DNA from: Spirillospora albida
GTDB taxonomy: Bacteria > Actinomycetota > Actinomycetes > Streptosporangiales > Streptosporangiaceae
NCBI RefSeq assembly: GCF_000718255.1
Contig: NZ_JOFJ01000019.1
Span: 62,001 to 126,000, forward strand
Length of the DNA: 64,000 nt
Reading direction: 5' to 3'
Under the pieces are notes generated by a model. The model made no database searches, was not told the DNA's origin, and saw only the letters and a list, made by a program, of their open reading frames with translations. Both the position numbers and the translations under genes were made by a program. This document shows, one piece after another, positions 1-10,167 of this stretch (its first letter is position 1; each line of letters begins with the position of its first letter).

Positions 1-2
1 TC

Positions 3-1178
3 GCCGCCGCCCGCACCAGGATCAAGGAGATGTCGGACGCCTACGGGCTCCACGTCGACCCCGACCTGCTTGTCGAGATGCTCGGCGTCGGCGACCGGCA
101 GCGCGTCGAGATCCTCAAGGTCCTCTACCGCGGCGCCCGCGTCCTGATCCTGGACGAGCCGACCGCCGTCCTCGTCCCGCACGAGGTCGACGAGCTGTTC
201 GGCAACCTGCGCGACCTCCGCGCCGAGGGCCTCACCGTCCTGTTCATCTCCCACAAGCTGGACGAGGTGCTGTCCGTCGCCGACGCCATCTCGGTGATCC
301 GGCGCGGCACCACCGTCGCGACCCGCCTCGACCCGTCCGAGGTCACCTCGCGGCGCCTCGCCGAGCTGATGGTCGGCTCGGAGCTGCCCACCCCGGAGCT
401 CCACGAGTCCACCGTCACCGAGGACGTCCAACTCGACGTCGGCGGCCTGACCGTCCGCAGTCCCGAGGGCCGCACCATCGTGGACGGCGTGTCGCTGCGC
501 ATCCGGCGCGGCGAGATCGTCGGGCTCGCCGGCGTCGAGGGCAACGGCCAGTCCGAGCTCATCGAGACGATCATGGGCATCCGGCAGGCCGACGCCGGGA
601 CCGTCGTCTACGGCGGCGACGACATCACCCAGTGGTCGACGCGGCGGCGCCGCGAGGCCGGCATCGCCTACATCCCCGAGGACCGGCACCGGCACGGGCT
701 CATCCTCGAGGGCACCATCTGGGAGAACCGCGTCCTCGGGCACCAGACGCAGCGGCCGAACGTCCGCGGCCCCTGGATCGACCGGCGCGGCGCCCGCCGC
801 GACACCACCCGGATCGTCCAGGAGTACGACGTCCGGACCCCCGGCATCGAGGTGCTGGCCGCCTCCCTGTCGGGCGGCAACCAGCAGAAGCTCATCGTCG
901 GGCGGGAGATGTCCGGCGATCCGAAGCTGCTGATCGCGGCGCATCCGACCCGCGGCATCGACGTCGGCGCCCAGGCCGCCATCTGGGACCACCTGCGGCA
1001 GGCCCGCGCGAACGGGCTTGCCGTCCTGCTGATCAGCGCAGATCTAGAGGAACTCATCGGAATGTCCGACACCCTGCACGTGATCCTGCGGGGCCGGCTG
1101 GTCGCGGAGGTCGATCCGCGGACGGTCACCCCGGAGGAGCTCGGCTCCGCCATGACGGGCGCCGGAGGCACGCAATGA
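3..1178 (+). CDS. Nucleoside/sugar ABC transporter ATP-binding protein, 5' end missing
   Basis: This is the C-terminal 391 codons of a double-ATPase ABC subunit. The frame is open to the window edge, so the true start lies upstream; the ATG at 30 is probably internal. The first domain keeps its degenerate signature (GVGDRQRVEIL) and Walker B (VLILDEPTAVL). The second has a Walker A with Gln for Lys (GVEGNGQSEL), a signature SGGNQQK and a degenerate Walker B (LLIAAHPTRGID). This asymmetry is typical of RbsA/YufO-like ATPases that work with BMP-family lipoproteins in nucleoside uptake. It overlaps the next permease by 4 bases (ATGA). The binding protein is not in the window and is presumably upstream. 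Substrate is inferred from the linked salvage genes. Confidence 0.93.
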   Translation, partial: AAARTRIKEMSDAYGLHVDPDLLVEMLGVGDRQRVEILKVLYRGARVLILDEPTAVLVPHEVDELFGNLRDLRAEGLTVLFISHKLDEVLSVADAISVIRRGTTVATRLDPSEVTSRRLAELMVGSELPTPELHESTVTEDVQLDVGGLTVRSPEGRTIVDGVSLRIRRGEIVGLAGVEGNGQSELIETIMGIRQADAGTVVYGGDDITQWSTRRRREAGIAYIPEDRHRHGLILEGTIWENRVLGHQTQRPNVRGPWIDRRGARRDTTRIVQEYDVRTPGIEVLAASLSGGNQQKLIVGREMSGDPKLLIAAHPTRGIDVGAQAAIWDHLRQARANGLAVLLISADLEELIGMSDTLHVILRGRLVAEVDPRTVTPEELGSAMTGAGGTQ

Positions 1179-2386
1179 GCGAGCCGAAGGAGCCCGGGAC
1201 GGCGGCGAAGCCGCCCGCGGCGCCGGAGCCGGTCCCGGCATGGCAGGCGATCCTGCGGGGCCTCGGCCCGCGCGGGCTCGGCCTGAAGATCGGCGCCCCC
1301 GTCCTGGCGCTGCTGATCTCCCTCGGCATCACGATGATCCTGCTGCGGATCACCGGCGCCGACCCGGTCAGCTCCGTGCAGAGCATGATCGATTACGGCA
1401 CCACCGAGAACTCGATCGTCGACACCGTCAACCGCGCCACCCGCTACTACCTGTCCGCGGTCGCGGTCGCCATCGGGTTCCGGATGGCGCTGTTCAACAT
1501 CGGTGTGGACGGCCAGTACCGGCTCGCCGCCATGCTCGCCGCCGCGCTCGGCGGCGCGCTCACCCTGCCCGCGCCGTTCGGGCAGATCCTCACCATCCTC
1601 GCCGCGATGCTGATCGGCGGCCTGTGGGCCTCGATCGCCGGCATCCTCAAGGTGACCCGCGGGATCAGCGAAGTGATCTCCACGATCATGCTGAACGCGA
1701 TCGCCACCGGCCTGGTCGCCTACCTGCTGAACGACAAGCGGCTCGCCGACGTCCGGCCGGGCAGCAACAACGTCGCCACCCCGAAGATCCCCGAGTCGGG
1801 GCGGGTCGACCCGCTGAACGGGTTCCTCGCCTCCATCGGGATCGACCTGCCCGGCCGGATGTACGGGCTGCTGCCGCTCGCGATCGTCGTCGGCATCGTC
1901 TTCTACATCGTCATCAACTTCAGCCGGTTCGGGTTCGACCTGAAGGTGTCGGGCCTGTCCCCGTCCGCCGCGCAGTCCAGCGGCATCAGCGCCCCCAAGA
2001 TGATCGTCGCCACGATGGTGCTGTCCGGCGCGACCGCCGGGCTGATCGGCATGCCGGAGTTGCTCGGCGAGTCCTACGAGTACTCGCTGAACTTCCCGGC
2101 GGGGCTCGGCTTCACCGGCATCACGATCGCACTGCTCGGCCGCAACCACCCGGTCGGCATCGCGCTCGCCGCGCTGCTGTTCGCGTTCCTCGACCAGACC
2201 TCCGACGTGCTGCAGGAGGTCGACGTCCCCAAGGAGATCGTGGGGGTGATGCAGGGCGTCATCGTCCTCACCGTCGTGATCGTCTACGAGCTGGTGCGGC
2301 GGTGGGAGATCCGGCTGCAGCAGCACACGGTGGCGGCCGAGCTGGCCACCGGACGCGACCTGGCCCGTGAGGAGAGTGCCTCGTGA
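1175..2386 (+). CDS. ABC transporter permease (nucleoside type), first of two
   Basis: A 403-residue integral membrane protein of the BPD_transp_2 type. A Pro/Ala-rich cytoplasmic tail of about 35 residues precedes multiple hydrophobic segments, for example around residues 42-64, 94-160 and 230-250. The motif FNIGVDGQY near residue 107 matches the conserved NIGxEGQ of this permease family. The ATG at 1175 overlaps the upstream stop by 4 bases, which decides the start against longer open frames. It is followed by a second permease with a GTGA overlap, so the two probably form a heterodimeric pore in the cytoplasmic membrane. The nucleoside substrate is inferred from the cytidine deaminase and thymidine phosphorylase downstream. 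Confidence 0.92.
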   Translation: MSEPKEPGTAAKPPAAPEPVPAWQAILRGLGPRGLGLKIGAPVLALLISLGITMILLRITGADPVSSVQSMIDYGTTENSIVDTVNRATRYYLSAVAVAIGFRMALFNIGVDGQYRLAAMLAAALGGALTLPAPFGQILTILAAMLIGGLWASIAGILKVTRGISEVISTIMLNAIATGLVAYLLNDKRLADVRPGSNNVATPKIPESGRVDPLNGFLASIGIDLPGRMYGLLPLAIVVGIVFYIVINFSRFGFDLKVSGLSPSAAQSSGISAPKMIVATMVLSGATAGLIGMPELLGESYEYSLNFPAGLGFTGITIALLGRNHPVGIALAALLFAFLDQTSDVLQEVDVPKEIVGVMQGVIVLTVVIVYELVRRWEIRLQQHTVAAELATGRDLAREESAS

Positions 2387-3735
2387 CCGCGACCGAAGCC
2401 GTCGCCTCGGTGCAGGCGAGAGTGACCCGCGGCCGGCTGCGCTGGCCGCACTACCTGCTGATCGGCGCGGGGCTGCTCGTCCTGCTGTCGTTCGTGCGGA
2501 CGCTCGACGACGCCAACGACGTCACCTCCAGCGGGACGGTCAGCGCCTCGCTCCGGCTCGCCGTCCCGATCTTCCTCGCGGGGCTCGGCGGCCTGTGGTC
2601 CGAGCGCGCCGGCGTGGTCAACATCGGCCTCGAGGGCATGATGATCCTCGGCACGTGGACCGGCGCCTGGGCCGGCTACCAGTGGGGGCCCTGGATCGGC
2701 GTGCTCGCCGGCATCATCGGCGGTGCCCTCGGCGGGCTCCTGCACGCGTTCGCGACCATCACGTTCGGCGTCGACCACATCGTCTCCGGTGTCGCGATCA
2801 ACATCCTCGGGCTCGGCCTCACCCAGTTCCTCGCCGGGCTGATCTTCAACACCGGCGAGGCGAAGGCGCTCGGCGGCGGCCCCCGCCAGTCGCCGCCGAT
2901 CGACCCGATCGCGACGCTGACGCTGCCCGTCCTGTCCGGCGGGCAGATCGGCGGCTGGAAGAGCCCCGACTGGCTCGGCTCGCTGGAGAAGCACCACTGG
3001 TTCCTGGTCTCCGACCTCGCCGGCATCCTGCGCGGTCTGACCAGCGGCATGTCGCTGCTGACCCTCGTGGCGCTGCTGCTCGTCCCGGTGACGTTCTTCG
3101 TCCTGTGGAAGACCGCGTTCGGCCTCCGCATCCGCTCCTGCGGGGAGGACCCGTACGCCGCCGAGTCCCTCGGCGTGAACGTCTACCGGATGAAGTACGC
3201 GGCCGTCACGATCTCCGGTGCGTGCTCCGGCCTCGCCGGCGCGTTCCTCGTGACCGTCGCCGCGCCCCTGTACCAGGACGGCCAGACCGGCGGCCGCGGC
3301 TTCATCGGCCTCGCCGCCATGATCTTCGGCAACTGGCGGCCCGGCGGCCTCGCCGCCGGATCCCTGCTGTTCGGGTACACCGACGCGATGAACGCGCGCG
3401 GTGGCGGCGGCTCCGTCCACGCCCTGCTGCTGTTCGTGGCGATCCTGCTCGTCGGCGTGGCCGTGTGGCAGGCCGTCCGGGCCATGCGGATCCGTCCGCA
3501 GATCGTCACGGACGCCACCCGCCGCGAGATCCGCAACGCCTGGCTGGGCTCCGTCCTGTCCCTCGTCGCGGCGGCCGCCCTCCTGGTCTGGTTCCTCGGC
3601 AGCGAGGAGGTCGCGGGCGAGCTCGTCTCGTTCACCCCGCACCTCACGACGCTGCTCGTCCTGGCCCTGGCCAGCCAGCGCCTGCGCATGCCCGCCGCGG
3701 ACGGCCTCATCTACCGCCGGGGGGAGGCCCGATGA
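2383..3735 (+). CDS. ABC transporter permease (nucleoside type), second of two
   Basis: A 450-residue membrane protein homologous in type to the preceding permease. It carries the family motif VVNIGLEGMM near residue 80 and about ten hydrophobic stretches. It starts with GTG at 2383 inside the previous stop codon (GTGA overlap), indicating translational coupling. The C-terminal region has two extra hydrophobic segments (about residues 388-406 and 417-430), making it longer than the roughly 310-350 residues usual for the family. Its stop overlaps the ATG of the cytidine deaminase, so transport and catabolism genes are translated as one unit. Confidence 0.92.
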   Translation: MTATEAVASVQARVTRGRLRWPHYLLIGAGLLVLLSFVRTLDDANDVTSSGTVSASLRLAVPIFLAGLGGLWSERAGVVNIGLEGMMILGTWTGAWAGYQWGPWIGVLAGIIGGALGGLLHAFATITFGVDHIVSGVAINILGLGLTQFLAGLIFNTGEAKALGGGPRQSPPIDPIATLTLPVLSGGQIGGWKSPDWLGSLEKHHWFLVSDLAGILRGLTSGMSLLTLVALLLVPVTFFVLWKTAFGLRIRSCGEDPYAAESLGVNVYRMKYAAVTISGACSGLAGAFLVTVAAPLYQDGQTGGRGFIGLAAMIFGNWRPGGLAAGSLLFGYTDAMNARGGGGSVHALLLFVAILLVGVAVWQAVRAMRIRPQIVTDATRREIRNAWLGSVLSLVAAAALLVWFLGSEEVAGELVSFTPHLTTLLVLALASQRLRMPAADGLIYRRGEAR

Positions 3736-4133
3736 TCGACTGGGACGCCCTGCGCGCCGCCGCGCGGGAGGCGATGACCCGCGCCTACATGCCGTACTCC
3801 GGCTTCCCCGTGGGGGCCGCCGGGCTCGCGGACGACGGCCGGATCGTCACCGGCTGCAACATCGAGAACGCCTCCTACGGCGTCGGCCTGTGCGCCGAGT
3901 GCTCCCTTGTCTCCGCCCTGCACGGCCCCGGCAAGCCGGAGCGGCCGCGCCTCGTCGCGGTGTCCGTCGTCGACCGGCACGGCGCCCCCCTCATGCCGTG
4001 CGGGCGGTGCCGCCAGCTCCTCTGGGAGCACGGCGGGCCCGAGATGCTGCTGGAGACCGTCCGGGGCATCCTGCCCATGACCGAGGTCCTGCCGGACGCG
4101 TTCGGCCCCGACGACCTCATCGACCGAGCCTGA
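3732..4133 (+). CDS. cdd: Cytidine deaminase
   Basis: A 133-residue protein of the small homotetrameric cytidine deaminase class, converting cytidine and deoxycytidine to uridine forms in the cytoplasm. The zinc site is visible as CAEC (Cys54, catalytic Glu56) and PCGRC (Cys90, Cys93). The substrate-binding motif GCNIENASYG lies at residues 41-50. The ATG at 3732 overlaps the permease stop by 4 bases. It is followed after 11 bases by thymidine phosphorylase, so imported pyrimidine nucleosides can be deaminated and then cleaved. Confidence 0.96.
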   Translation: MIDWDALRAAAREAMTRAYMPYSGFPVGAAGLADDGRIVTGCNIENASYGVGLCAECSLVSALHGPGKPERPRLVAVSVVDRHGAPLMPCGRCRQLLWEHGGPEMLLETVRGILPMTEVLPDAFGPDDLIDRA

Positions 4134-4144
4134 GGGGACCTTCC

Positions 4145-5419
<1,275 letters not shown>

Positions 5420-5446
5420 CGCGTTCGGCCGCCCGCGCCGCCCCGA

Positions 5447-6190
5447 TCAGAGATCGACGTGGGCGGCGAAGCCGTCGTGCAGCCGGGCGAGGCCGAACTC
5501 GAAGAGCTGCTCGTAGGAGAAGTCGAACGTGTCGTCGGCCAGGTCGGCCATGACGGGGTAGTCGCCGCTGTTCATGGCCTTCTCCAGGGTGGGCGCCTGC
5601 GCGGCCCAGAACTCCTCGGTGGTGACGCCGGTCCGGCGCTCGACGCGGCGCTCGTTGACGTACCTTCGCGCGACGCTCTCCACATGGTCGTTCTGCACGC
5701 TGATCATCATGAGGAGCGTCCGGTCGTCGATGCCGGACGGGCGCAGCAGGGCGAGGAGCCGGTCGAGCCCCAGCATCGACCTGGGGCCGAGCAGGGGGCG
5801 GCTCTGGTCGACGAACGGGTACCAGGGGTGGTCCAGGCACAGCCGCCAGTGCTGGCGGGCCGCCGCCGAGAGGATCTCCCGCCAGCCCCGGTCCGGCCCT
5901 CCGGTCTCGTCCGGGACGTCCATGACGTGGTCGAGCATCAGATCGAGCAGTTCGCTCTTGCCGGGGACGTAGCGGTACAGCGACATCGTCCCGACGCCGA
6001 GACGCTGCGCGATGGCGCGCATCGAGAGCGCCTCGAAGCCCTCCGTGAGGGCGAGCTCGTCGGCGACCTCGATGGCGGCCGCGACGATGCGCTCGAGGCT
6101 GAGCGCGGGCGGCCGTCCGCGGCCGGGGCGCGTCCGGCCGCCCCACAGCAGCTTCAGGCTCCGCCCCAGGTCCCGCTCGTCGGTCGTCAT
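5447..6190 (-). CDS. TetR/AcrR family transcriptional regulator
   Basis: A 247-residue regulator. The N-terminal helix-turn-helix region contains IVAAAIEVADE and the recognition segment MRAIAQRLGVGTMSLYRYV, typical of TetR proteins with a drug-binding C-terminal domain. The start is uncertain: an ATG at 6190 is chosen because the family usually begins shortly before the DLGRSLKLLWGG segment; a GTG at 6220 would add ten residues. It is divergent from an efflux-type ABC pair, with palindromic sites at 6265-6298 in between. It most likely represses that pair and itself, with a pump substrate as inducer. Confidence 0.93.
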   Translation of the reverse strand: MTTDERDLGRSLKLLWGGRTRPGRGRPPALSLERIVAAAIEVADELALTEGFEALSMRAIAQRLGVGTMSLYRYVPGKSELLDLMLDHVMDVPDETGGPDRGWREILSAAARQHWRLCLDHPWYPFVDQSRPLLGPRSMLGLDRLLALLRPSGIDDRTLLMMISVQNDHVESVARRYVNERRVERRTGVTTEEFWAAQAPTLEKAMNSGDYPVMADLADDTFDFSYEQLFEFGLARLHDGFAAHVDL

Positions 6191-6264
6191 CCGTGCCCTG
6201 CTCTTTCCCTGTGTCGCCACCCGACGCTACCGCCCCGTCCCCGAGCCGCGTCCGCCCACTTAGA

Positions 6265-6298
6265 GTATGGTGTACGTTAAATAGCGTATGCCATACGC
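6265..6298. promoter_or_regulatory. Clustered operator half-sites between tetR and the efflux ABC genes
   Basis: Two overlapping inverted repeats are visible. One is an imperfect 18-base palindrome at 6272-6289 with the pattern nTACGnTAnnTAnCGTAn. The other is a perfect 7-1-7 palindrome at 6284-6298 (GCGTATG-C-CATACGC). A further GTATGG at 6265-6270 is repeated in inverse as CCATAC at 6291-6296. The region is AT-richer than its surroundings, sits 13 bases before the efflux ATPase start and faces the TetR gene, so a TetR operator is the likely role. Confidence 0.7.
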
Positions 6299-6310
6299 GA
6301 AGGGGCGACG

Positions 6311-7276
6311 ATGACCGAGAACGCGATCCTCGCCGCGGGGATCCGCAAGAACTACGGAGAGAAACGCGCGCTCGACGGCTTCGACCTGGCCGTCCCGAAG
6401 GGCGCCGTCTACGGCCTGCTCGGTCCGAACGGCGCGGGGAAGACGACGGCCGTGCGCATCCTGACCACGCTCGTCCGGCTGGACGGCGGACGAGCCGAGG
6501 TCGCCGGGATCGACGTGGCCACCCGGCCCCGGCAGGTGCGCCGCCGGATCGGGCTGGCGGGCCAGCACGCCGCCCTGGACGAGGTCCTGACCGGGCGGCA
6601 GAACCTGCGCATGTTCGGCCGCCTGTACCACCTGGGCAAGAAACGGGCCGCCGCCCGCGCCGACGAGCTCCTGGAACGGTTCGACCTCGTGGAGGCGGCC
6701 GACAAGGGCGTCAAGGAGTACAGCGGCGGCATGCGCCGCCGCCTCGACCTCGCCGCCAGCATGATCCTGGCACCGGACATCCTCTTCCTGGACGAACCGA
6801 CGACCGGCCTCGACCCGCGCGGCAGGAACGAGGTGTGGGAGGCCGTCCGCGCGCTGGTGGCGCAGGGCACGACCGTCCTGCTGACCACCCAGTACCTGGA
6901 CGAGGCCGACCAGCTCGCCGATCACATCGCCGTCCTGGACCGCGGCCGCGTCATCGCCGACGACACCCCGGACGCCCTGAAGCGCCTGATCGGCGGCGAC
7001 CGCATCGAGGTGGTGGTGCGCGACCCCGCCACCCTCCCCGCGACGGCCGCCGTGGTGGCGCGCGTCGCGTCCACCGAACCGCACATCGACGAGACCGCCG
7101 CCCGTGTCCACGCCCCGGTCACCGACCGGGTGGCCGCCCTGACCGAGGTCGCCCGCACCCTCCAGGACGACGGCATCGCGGTGGAGGACATCGGCCTGAG
7201 GCGCCCCACCCTGGACGAGGTGTTCCTGCGCCTCACCGGCCACACCGCCGACGAGGAGGAGAAGAAGAAGGCATGA
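6311..7276 (+). CDS. ABC transporter ATP-binding protein, DrrA-like drug efflux
   Basis: A 321-residue ATPase with Walker A GPNGAGKTTAV, signature YSGGMRRRL, Walker B ILFLDEPTTGLDPRGR and the H-loop region replaced by TTQYLDEADQLADH. The Q-loop region and the C-terminal extension of about 100 residues match DrrA/daunorubicin-resistance type ATPases. It would power export of a hydrophobic compound with the downstream permease. The ATG at 6311 has GAAGGGGCGACG upstream. It overlaps the permease by 4 bases and is controlled, by inference, by the divergent TetR. The compound exported is unknown. Confidence 0.94.
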   Translation: MTENAILAAGIRKNYGEKRALDGFDLAVPKGAVYGLLGPNGAGKTTAVRILTTLVRLDGGRAEVAGIDVATRPRQVRRRIGLAGQHAALDEVLTGRQNLRMFGRLYHLGKKRAAARADELLERFDLVEAADKGVKEYSGGMRRRLDLAASMILAPDILFLDEPTTGLDPRGRNEVWEAVRALVAQGTTVLLTTQYLDEADQLADHIAVLDRGRVIADDTPDALKRLIGGDRIEVVVRDPATLPATAAVVARVASTEPHIDETAARVHAPVTDRVAALTEVARTLQDDGIAVEDIGLRRPTLDEVFLRLTGHTADEEEKKKA

Positions 7277-8103
7277 CCGCCCTGACGAAGACACCCGCCG
7301 ACGAGACGCTCCGCGAGCGGTTCCGCTGGGCCGTCGCCGACTGCTGGACGATCGTCCTGCGCGGCCTGACCCACTACATCCGCCAACCGAGCAACATCGC
7401 CTGGCAGCTCGGCTTCCCCATCGTCTCCGTACTGCTGTTCGGCTACGTGTTCGGCAGCGCGATGTCCGTCCCCGGCGGCGGCGACTACCGCGAATTCCTG
7501 ATGCCCGGCATGTTCGGCATGACGATGGCGATGGGCTTCATGAACACCTCCTACGTGGTCGTCTACGACAGCACGCGAGGCGTCACCGACCGCTTCCGCT
7601 CGATGCCCATGGCCCCGTCCGCCGTGGTGACCGGACGCGGCGTGGGCGACCTCATCGCCGCGACCGTCGACCTGACCGTCCTGGCGCTGACGGCCCTCGC
7701 GATCGGCTGGCGCTCCAGCGGCGGAGTCCTGGGGACCCTGGCGGCCTTCGGGCTGCTGCTCCTCCTGCGCTTCTCGCTGATCTGGCTCGGCGTCCTCCTC
7801 GGCCTCCTCGTCCCGAACGAGGAGGCCGCCGGCAGCCTCTTCGCGCTCGCGTTCCCCTTCGCGATGATCTCCAGCGCCTTCGTGGCCCCGTCCCTCATGC
7901 CGGACTGGCTGGGCACGATCGCGATGTGGAACCCGGTCTCCGCCACGGTCACGGCGTCCCGCGAACTCTTCGGCAACCCGGCGGCAGTGGGCGACACCTG
8001 GGTAGAGCAGAACGCCCTGCTGATGGCCGTCATCTGGCCGATCGTCCTCACGGCGATCTTCCTGCCCCTCGCCGTCCGCCGCTACCAGCACCTGAGCCGC
8101 TGA
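7273..8103 (+). CDS. ABC-2 type permease, DrrB-like
   Basis: A 276-residue membrane protein of the ABC-2 family. It has about six hydrophobic segments, starting near residue 46 (IAWQLGFPIVSVLLFGYVF) and ending with a helix near 240-260. The ATG at 7273 overlaps the ATPase stop (ATGA). This DrrA/DrrB pairing is common for antibiotic and lipid exporters. The N-terminal 30 residues are cytoplasmic and polar. A hairpin immediately after the stop ends the two-gene unit. Confidence 0.93.
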   Translation: MTALTKTPADETLRERFRWAVADCWTIVLRGLTHYIRQPSNIAWQLGFPIVSVLLFGYVFGSAMSVPGGGDYREFLMPGMFGMTMAMGFMNTSYVVVYDSTRGVTDRFRSMPMAPSAVVTGRGVGDLIAATVDLTVLALTALAIGWRSSGGVLGTLAAFGLLLLLRFSLIWLGVLLGLLVPNEEAAGSLFALAFPFAMISSAFVAPSLMPDWLGTIAMWNPVSATVTASRELFGNPAAVGDTWVEQNALLMAVIWPIVLTAIFLPLAVRRYQHLSR

Positions 8104-8107
8104 CGAA

Positions 8108-8141
8108 CGCGGCCGGCGAGCCCGGAAACTCACCGGCCGCG
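8108..8141 (+). terminator. Stem-loop after the efflux operon
   Basis: Arms CGCGGCCGG (8108-8116) and CCGGCCGCG (8133-8141), extended inward by GAG/CTC with one mismatch, lie 4 bases after the permease stop. No T-run follows, as is usual for GC-rich actinomycete terminators. Confidence 0.6.
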
Positions 8142-8435
8142 CCGTAGGGAGCGCCCTCAACCAGAGCCGCAACCTTTGTGCGCCGAATCACATGTGCTCG
8201 GGGAAGTGGTGATCTTCCGCGCCAGAGTTGATCTCGTTATCTTTGGCTGGCTCTGATCATGCTCATCACGTCCGTGAGTCCCTGTGCGTGATAGGCGCCC
8301 TGCAAATGCTTCGTACCAGTTCTCCCGACGAGGTCGTCAGCGGCGAAGCAGCCCGTCGGACTCGATGGGAAGACTGAGTCGCGTGCGGTCGGTCCCCTCA
8401 GGAGATCCGTCGCTCGATGGTTGGTGTTTCGCAAT
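8142..8435. other. Intergenic stretch without a recognised gene
   Basis: About 290 bases of moderately lower GC than the flanks. I see no convincing coding frame on either strand and no strong -35/-10 pair. It presumably carries the promoter and leader of the secreted-protein gene at 8436. Confidence 0.4.
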
Positions 8436-9485
8436 ATGAAGAACCTTGTGCTCTTGGTGGCGTCCAGCGGGGTGCTGGCGACGGTGGCGGGGATGGCGGC
8501 CGTCCCGGCGCAGGCGGAGCAGGTGCAGATTCCGCAGCGGATCGTGGTGGATCCGGTGACGGTGCATAACTGGGATCAGGACATCACGGTGACCGGTCAG
8601 GTCCAGCAAGATCGCGGAGCGGGGTGGGTGGCGGCCCCGGCGGGGCTCGTGGTGCACTTCGACGACCCCAGGGCGGAACTGGACGCGACGGCGACGGTGC
8701 AGACCGGAGGGCGGTTCAAAGCCACATTCGATCCCGGGCCGGGCAACATCATCGCCCGGGTCGCAGGATATGGGCAGGTCCTGGAGACCTCGACTCGGGT
8801 CGTCGGCTGGTTCAGCCGGCTGCACATCGACCACGCGCGGGGCGATCAGGAGACCAATCCGGCCTACCCGTTCCGTGGCAAGGCGTTCGAGGTGCGCCGG
8901 ACGCTGAGGGCGGCGCGCGGCGAGGTTCTGCCTGGACGGAAGGTCACGCTGTGGTTCGCGCCCAAGAGCACGGCCTACCCGAAGACGGGGTGGAAGCAGG
9001 TCGGTTCGGGGACCACCGACGCCAACGGGCGGGTGGTGATCCGGCTGACGGCGTGGAAGGACGGGTGGCTGCGCACCGGCTACGCGGGTGACGCCACATA
9101 CAGCAAGGTCGACTCGGGGTACCCCTTCCGCTCGTTCTACCAAACCGCGATCACGGGCTTCAACGCCTCCCCGGAACCGGCGCGCAAGGGCCGGTACCTG
9201 ACGCTCAAGGGCCGGCTGATGCGGTGGTCGGCGTCGACGGGCTGGATTCCCATCAAGAACAAGTGGGTCTCCGCGAAATACCGCCTCAAGGGGCAGACGA
9301 CGTGGCGTGACCCGTACTGCTCCAACGGTGGCGACGCGACCGACGGTTCCGGATGGTTCCGGATGCAGTGCAAGACGCCCGCCGACGCGACCTGGATGGC
9401 GTACTACCTCAACCACTACGCCGGCCCGGAGAGCAACAAGACCGACTTCCCGGCGCGAGCCACCGACTACGTGGACGTCCGCTGA
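8436..9485 (+). CDS. Secreted protein of unknown function
   Basis: A 349-residue protein with a clear Sec signal: MKN, hydrophobic LVLLVASSGVLATVAGMAA, then a cleavage site after VPAQA (about residue 27). The ATG at 8436 is chosen because upstream TTG (8421) and GTG (8424) codons would only lengthen the signal. The mature part is rich in Gly, Thr and aromatic residues and looks beta-rich, with three or so repeats of a pattern like an Ig-type sandwich (for example VTVTGQVQ, KVTLWFAPK, YLTLKGRLM). Two Cys near residues 293 and 308 could form a disulfide. I do not recognise the family; a secreted, multi-domain beta protein is all that can be said. Confidence 0.85.
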   Translation: MKNLVLLVASSGVLATVAGMAAVPAQAEQVQIPQRIVVDPVTVHNWDQDITVTGQVQQDRGAGWVAAPAGLVVHFDDPRAELDATATVQTGGRFKATFDPGPGNIIARVAGYGQVLETSTRVVGWFSRLHIDHARGDQETNPAYPFRGKAFEVRRTLRAARGEVLPGRKVTLWFAPKSTAYPKTGWKQVGSGTTDANGRVVIRLTAWKDGWLRTGYAGDATYSKVDSGYPFRSFYQTAITGFNASPEPARKGRYLTLKGRLMRWSASTGWIPIKNKWVSAKYRLKGQTTWRDPYCSNGGDATDGSGWFRMQCKTPADATWMAYYLNHYAGPESNKTDFPARATDYVDVR

Positions 9486-9588
9486 CGGAACGGGAGCGTC
9501 GGCGCTCCGCGTCCCGCCGCTGTCAAGGAAGTGTCAGTACCGGCCCCTATCGTCGGGGGTATACCCCGAACCCGACGGAGGACCGGCG

Positions 9589-10149
9589 ATGGCGCAGGAC
9601 GAGCCGACACTGCACTTCCCGGACGTCGCCGGATGGGAGGCGTGGCTGGCCGAGCATCACGGGGACGCGGGCGGGGCCTGGCTCAAGATCGCCAAGAAGG
9701 GCGCGTCCGTCCGGTCGCTCACCATCGTGGAGGCACTGGAGACCGCGCTGTGCCACGGCTGGATCGACAGCCACCGCAAGGGCCTGGACGAGCACTGGTA
9801 CCTGCAGCGGTACTCGCCGCGCCGCAAGACGAGCCCGTGGTCGCGGGTGAACGTCGAGAAGGTGGAGGCCCTGACCGCCGCGGGGCGGATGCGTCCGCCG
9901 GGCTTGGCCGCGGTCGCCGCCGCCCAGGCGGACGGACGCTGGGACGCCGCCTACGCCGCGCAGCGCGACGCCCCAGTCCCACCCGAGTTGGCAGCGGCTT
10001 TGTCAGCGAATCCACAGGCCGCCGCGCGGTTCGAGTCGCTCGACAAGACCGCGCGCTATCTCCTCGTGCTGCCCATCCTCAAGGCCAGGACGGACGCCGC
10101 CCGCGCCACGCAGGTCGACAAGGCCGTCACCGGCCTCTTCGGCCGGTAA
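9589..10149 (+). CDS. YdeI/OmpD-associated family protein
   Basis: A 186-residue protein with the family features EAWLAEHH, WLKIAKKG, ALCHGWIDSHRKGLD, YLQRYSPRRKTSPWSRVN and a C-terminal LLVLPILKARTDAARATQVDKAV. These match the YdeI-like family (bacteriocin-protection / OmpD-associated in name only). A GGAGG at 9577-9581 lies 7 bases before the ATG and fixes the start. The biochemical role is not established in the family; it is usually monocistronic, as here. Confidence 0.9.
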   Translation: MAQDEPTLHFPDVAGWEAWLAEHHGDAGGAWLKIAKKGASVRSLTIVEALETALCHGWIDSHRKGLDEHWYLQRYSPRRKTSPWSRVNVEKVEALTAAGRMRPPGLAAVAAAQADGRWDAAYAAQRDAPVPPELAAALSANPQAAARFESLDKTARYLLVLPILKARTDAARATQVDKAVTGLFGR

Positions 10150-10167
10150 CGGGCCGCCTCGGGCCTG

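Noticed and set aside
8337..9416. A 359-codon minus-strand frame opposite the secreted-protein gene
   Set aside because: The plus-strand protein has a convincing signal peptide and balanced composition, while this frame is dominated by Arg, Pro and His.
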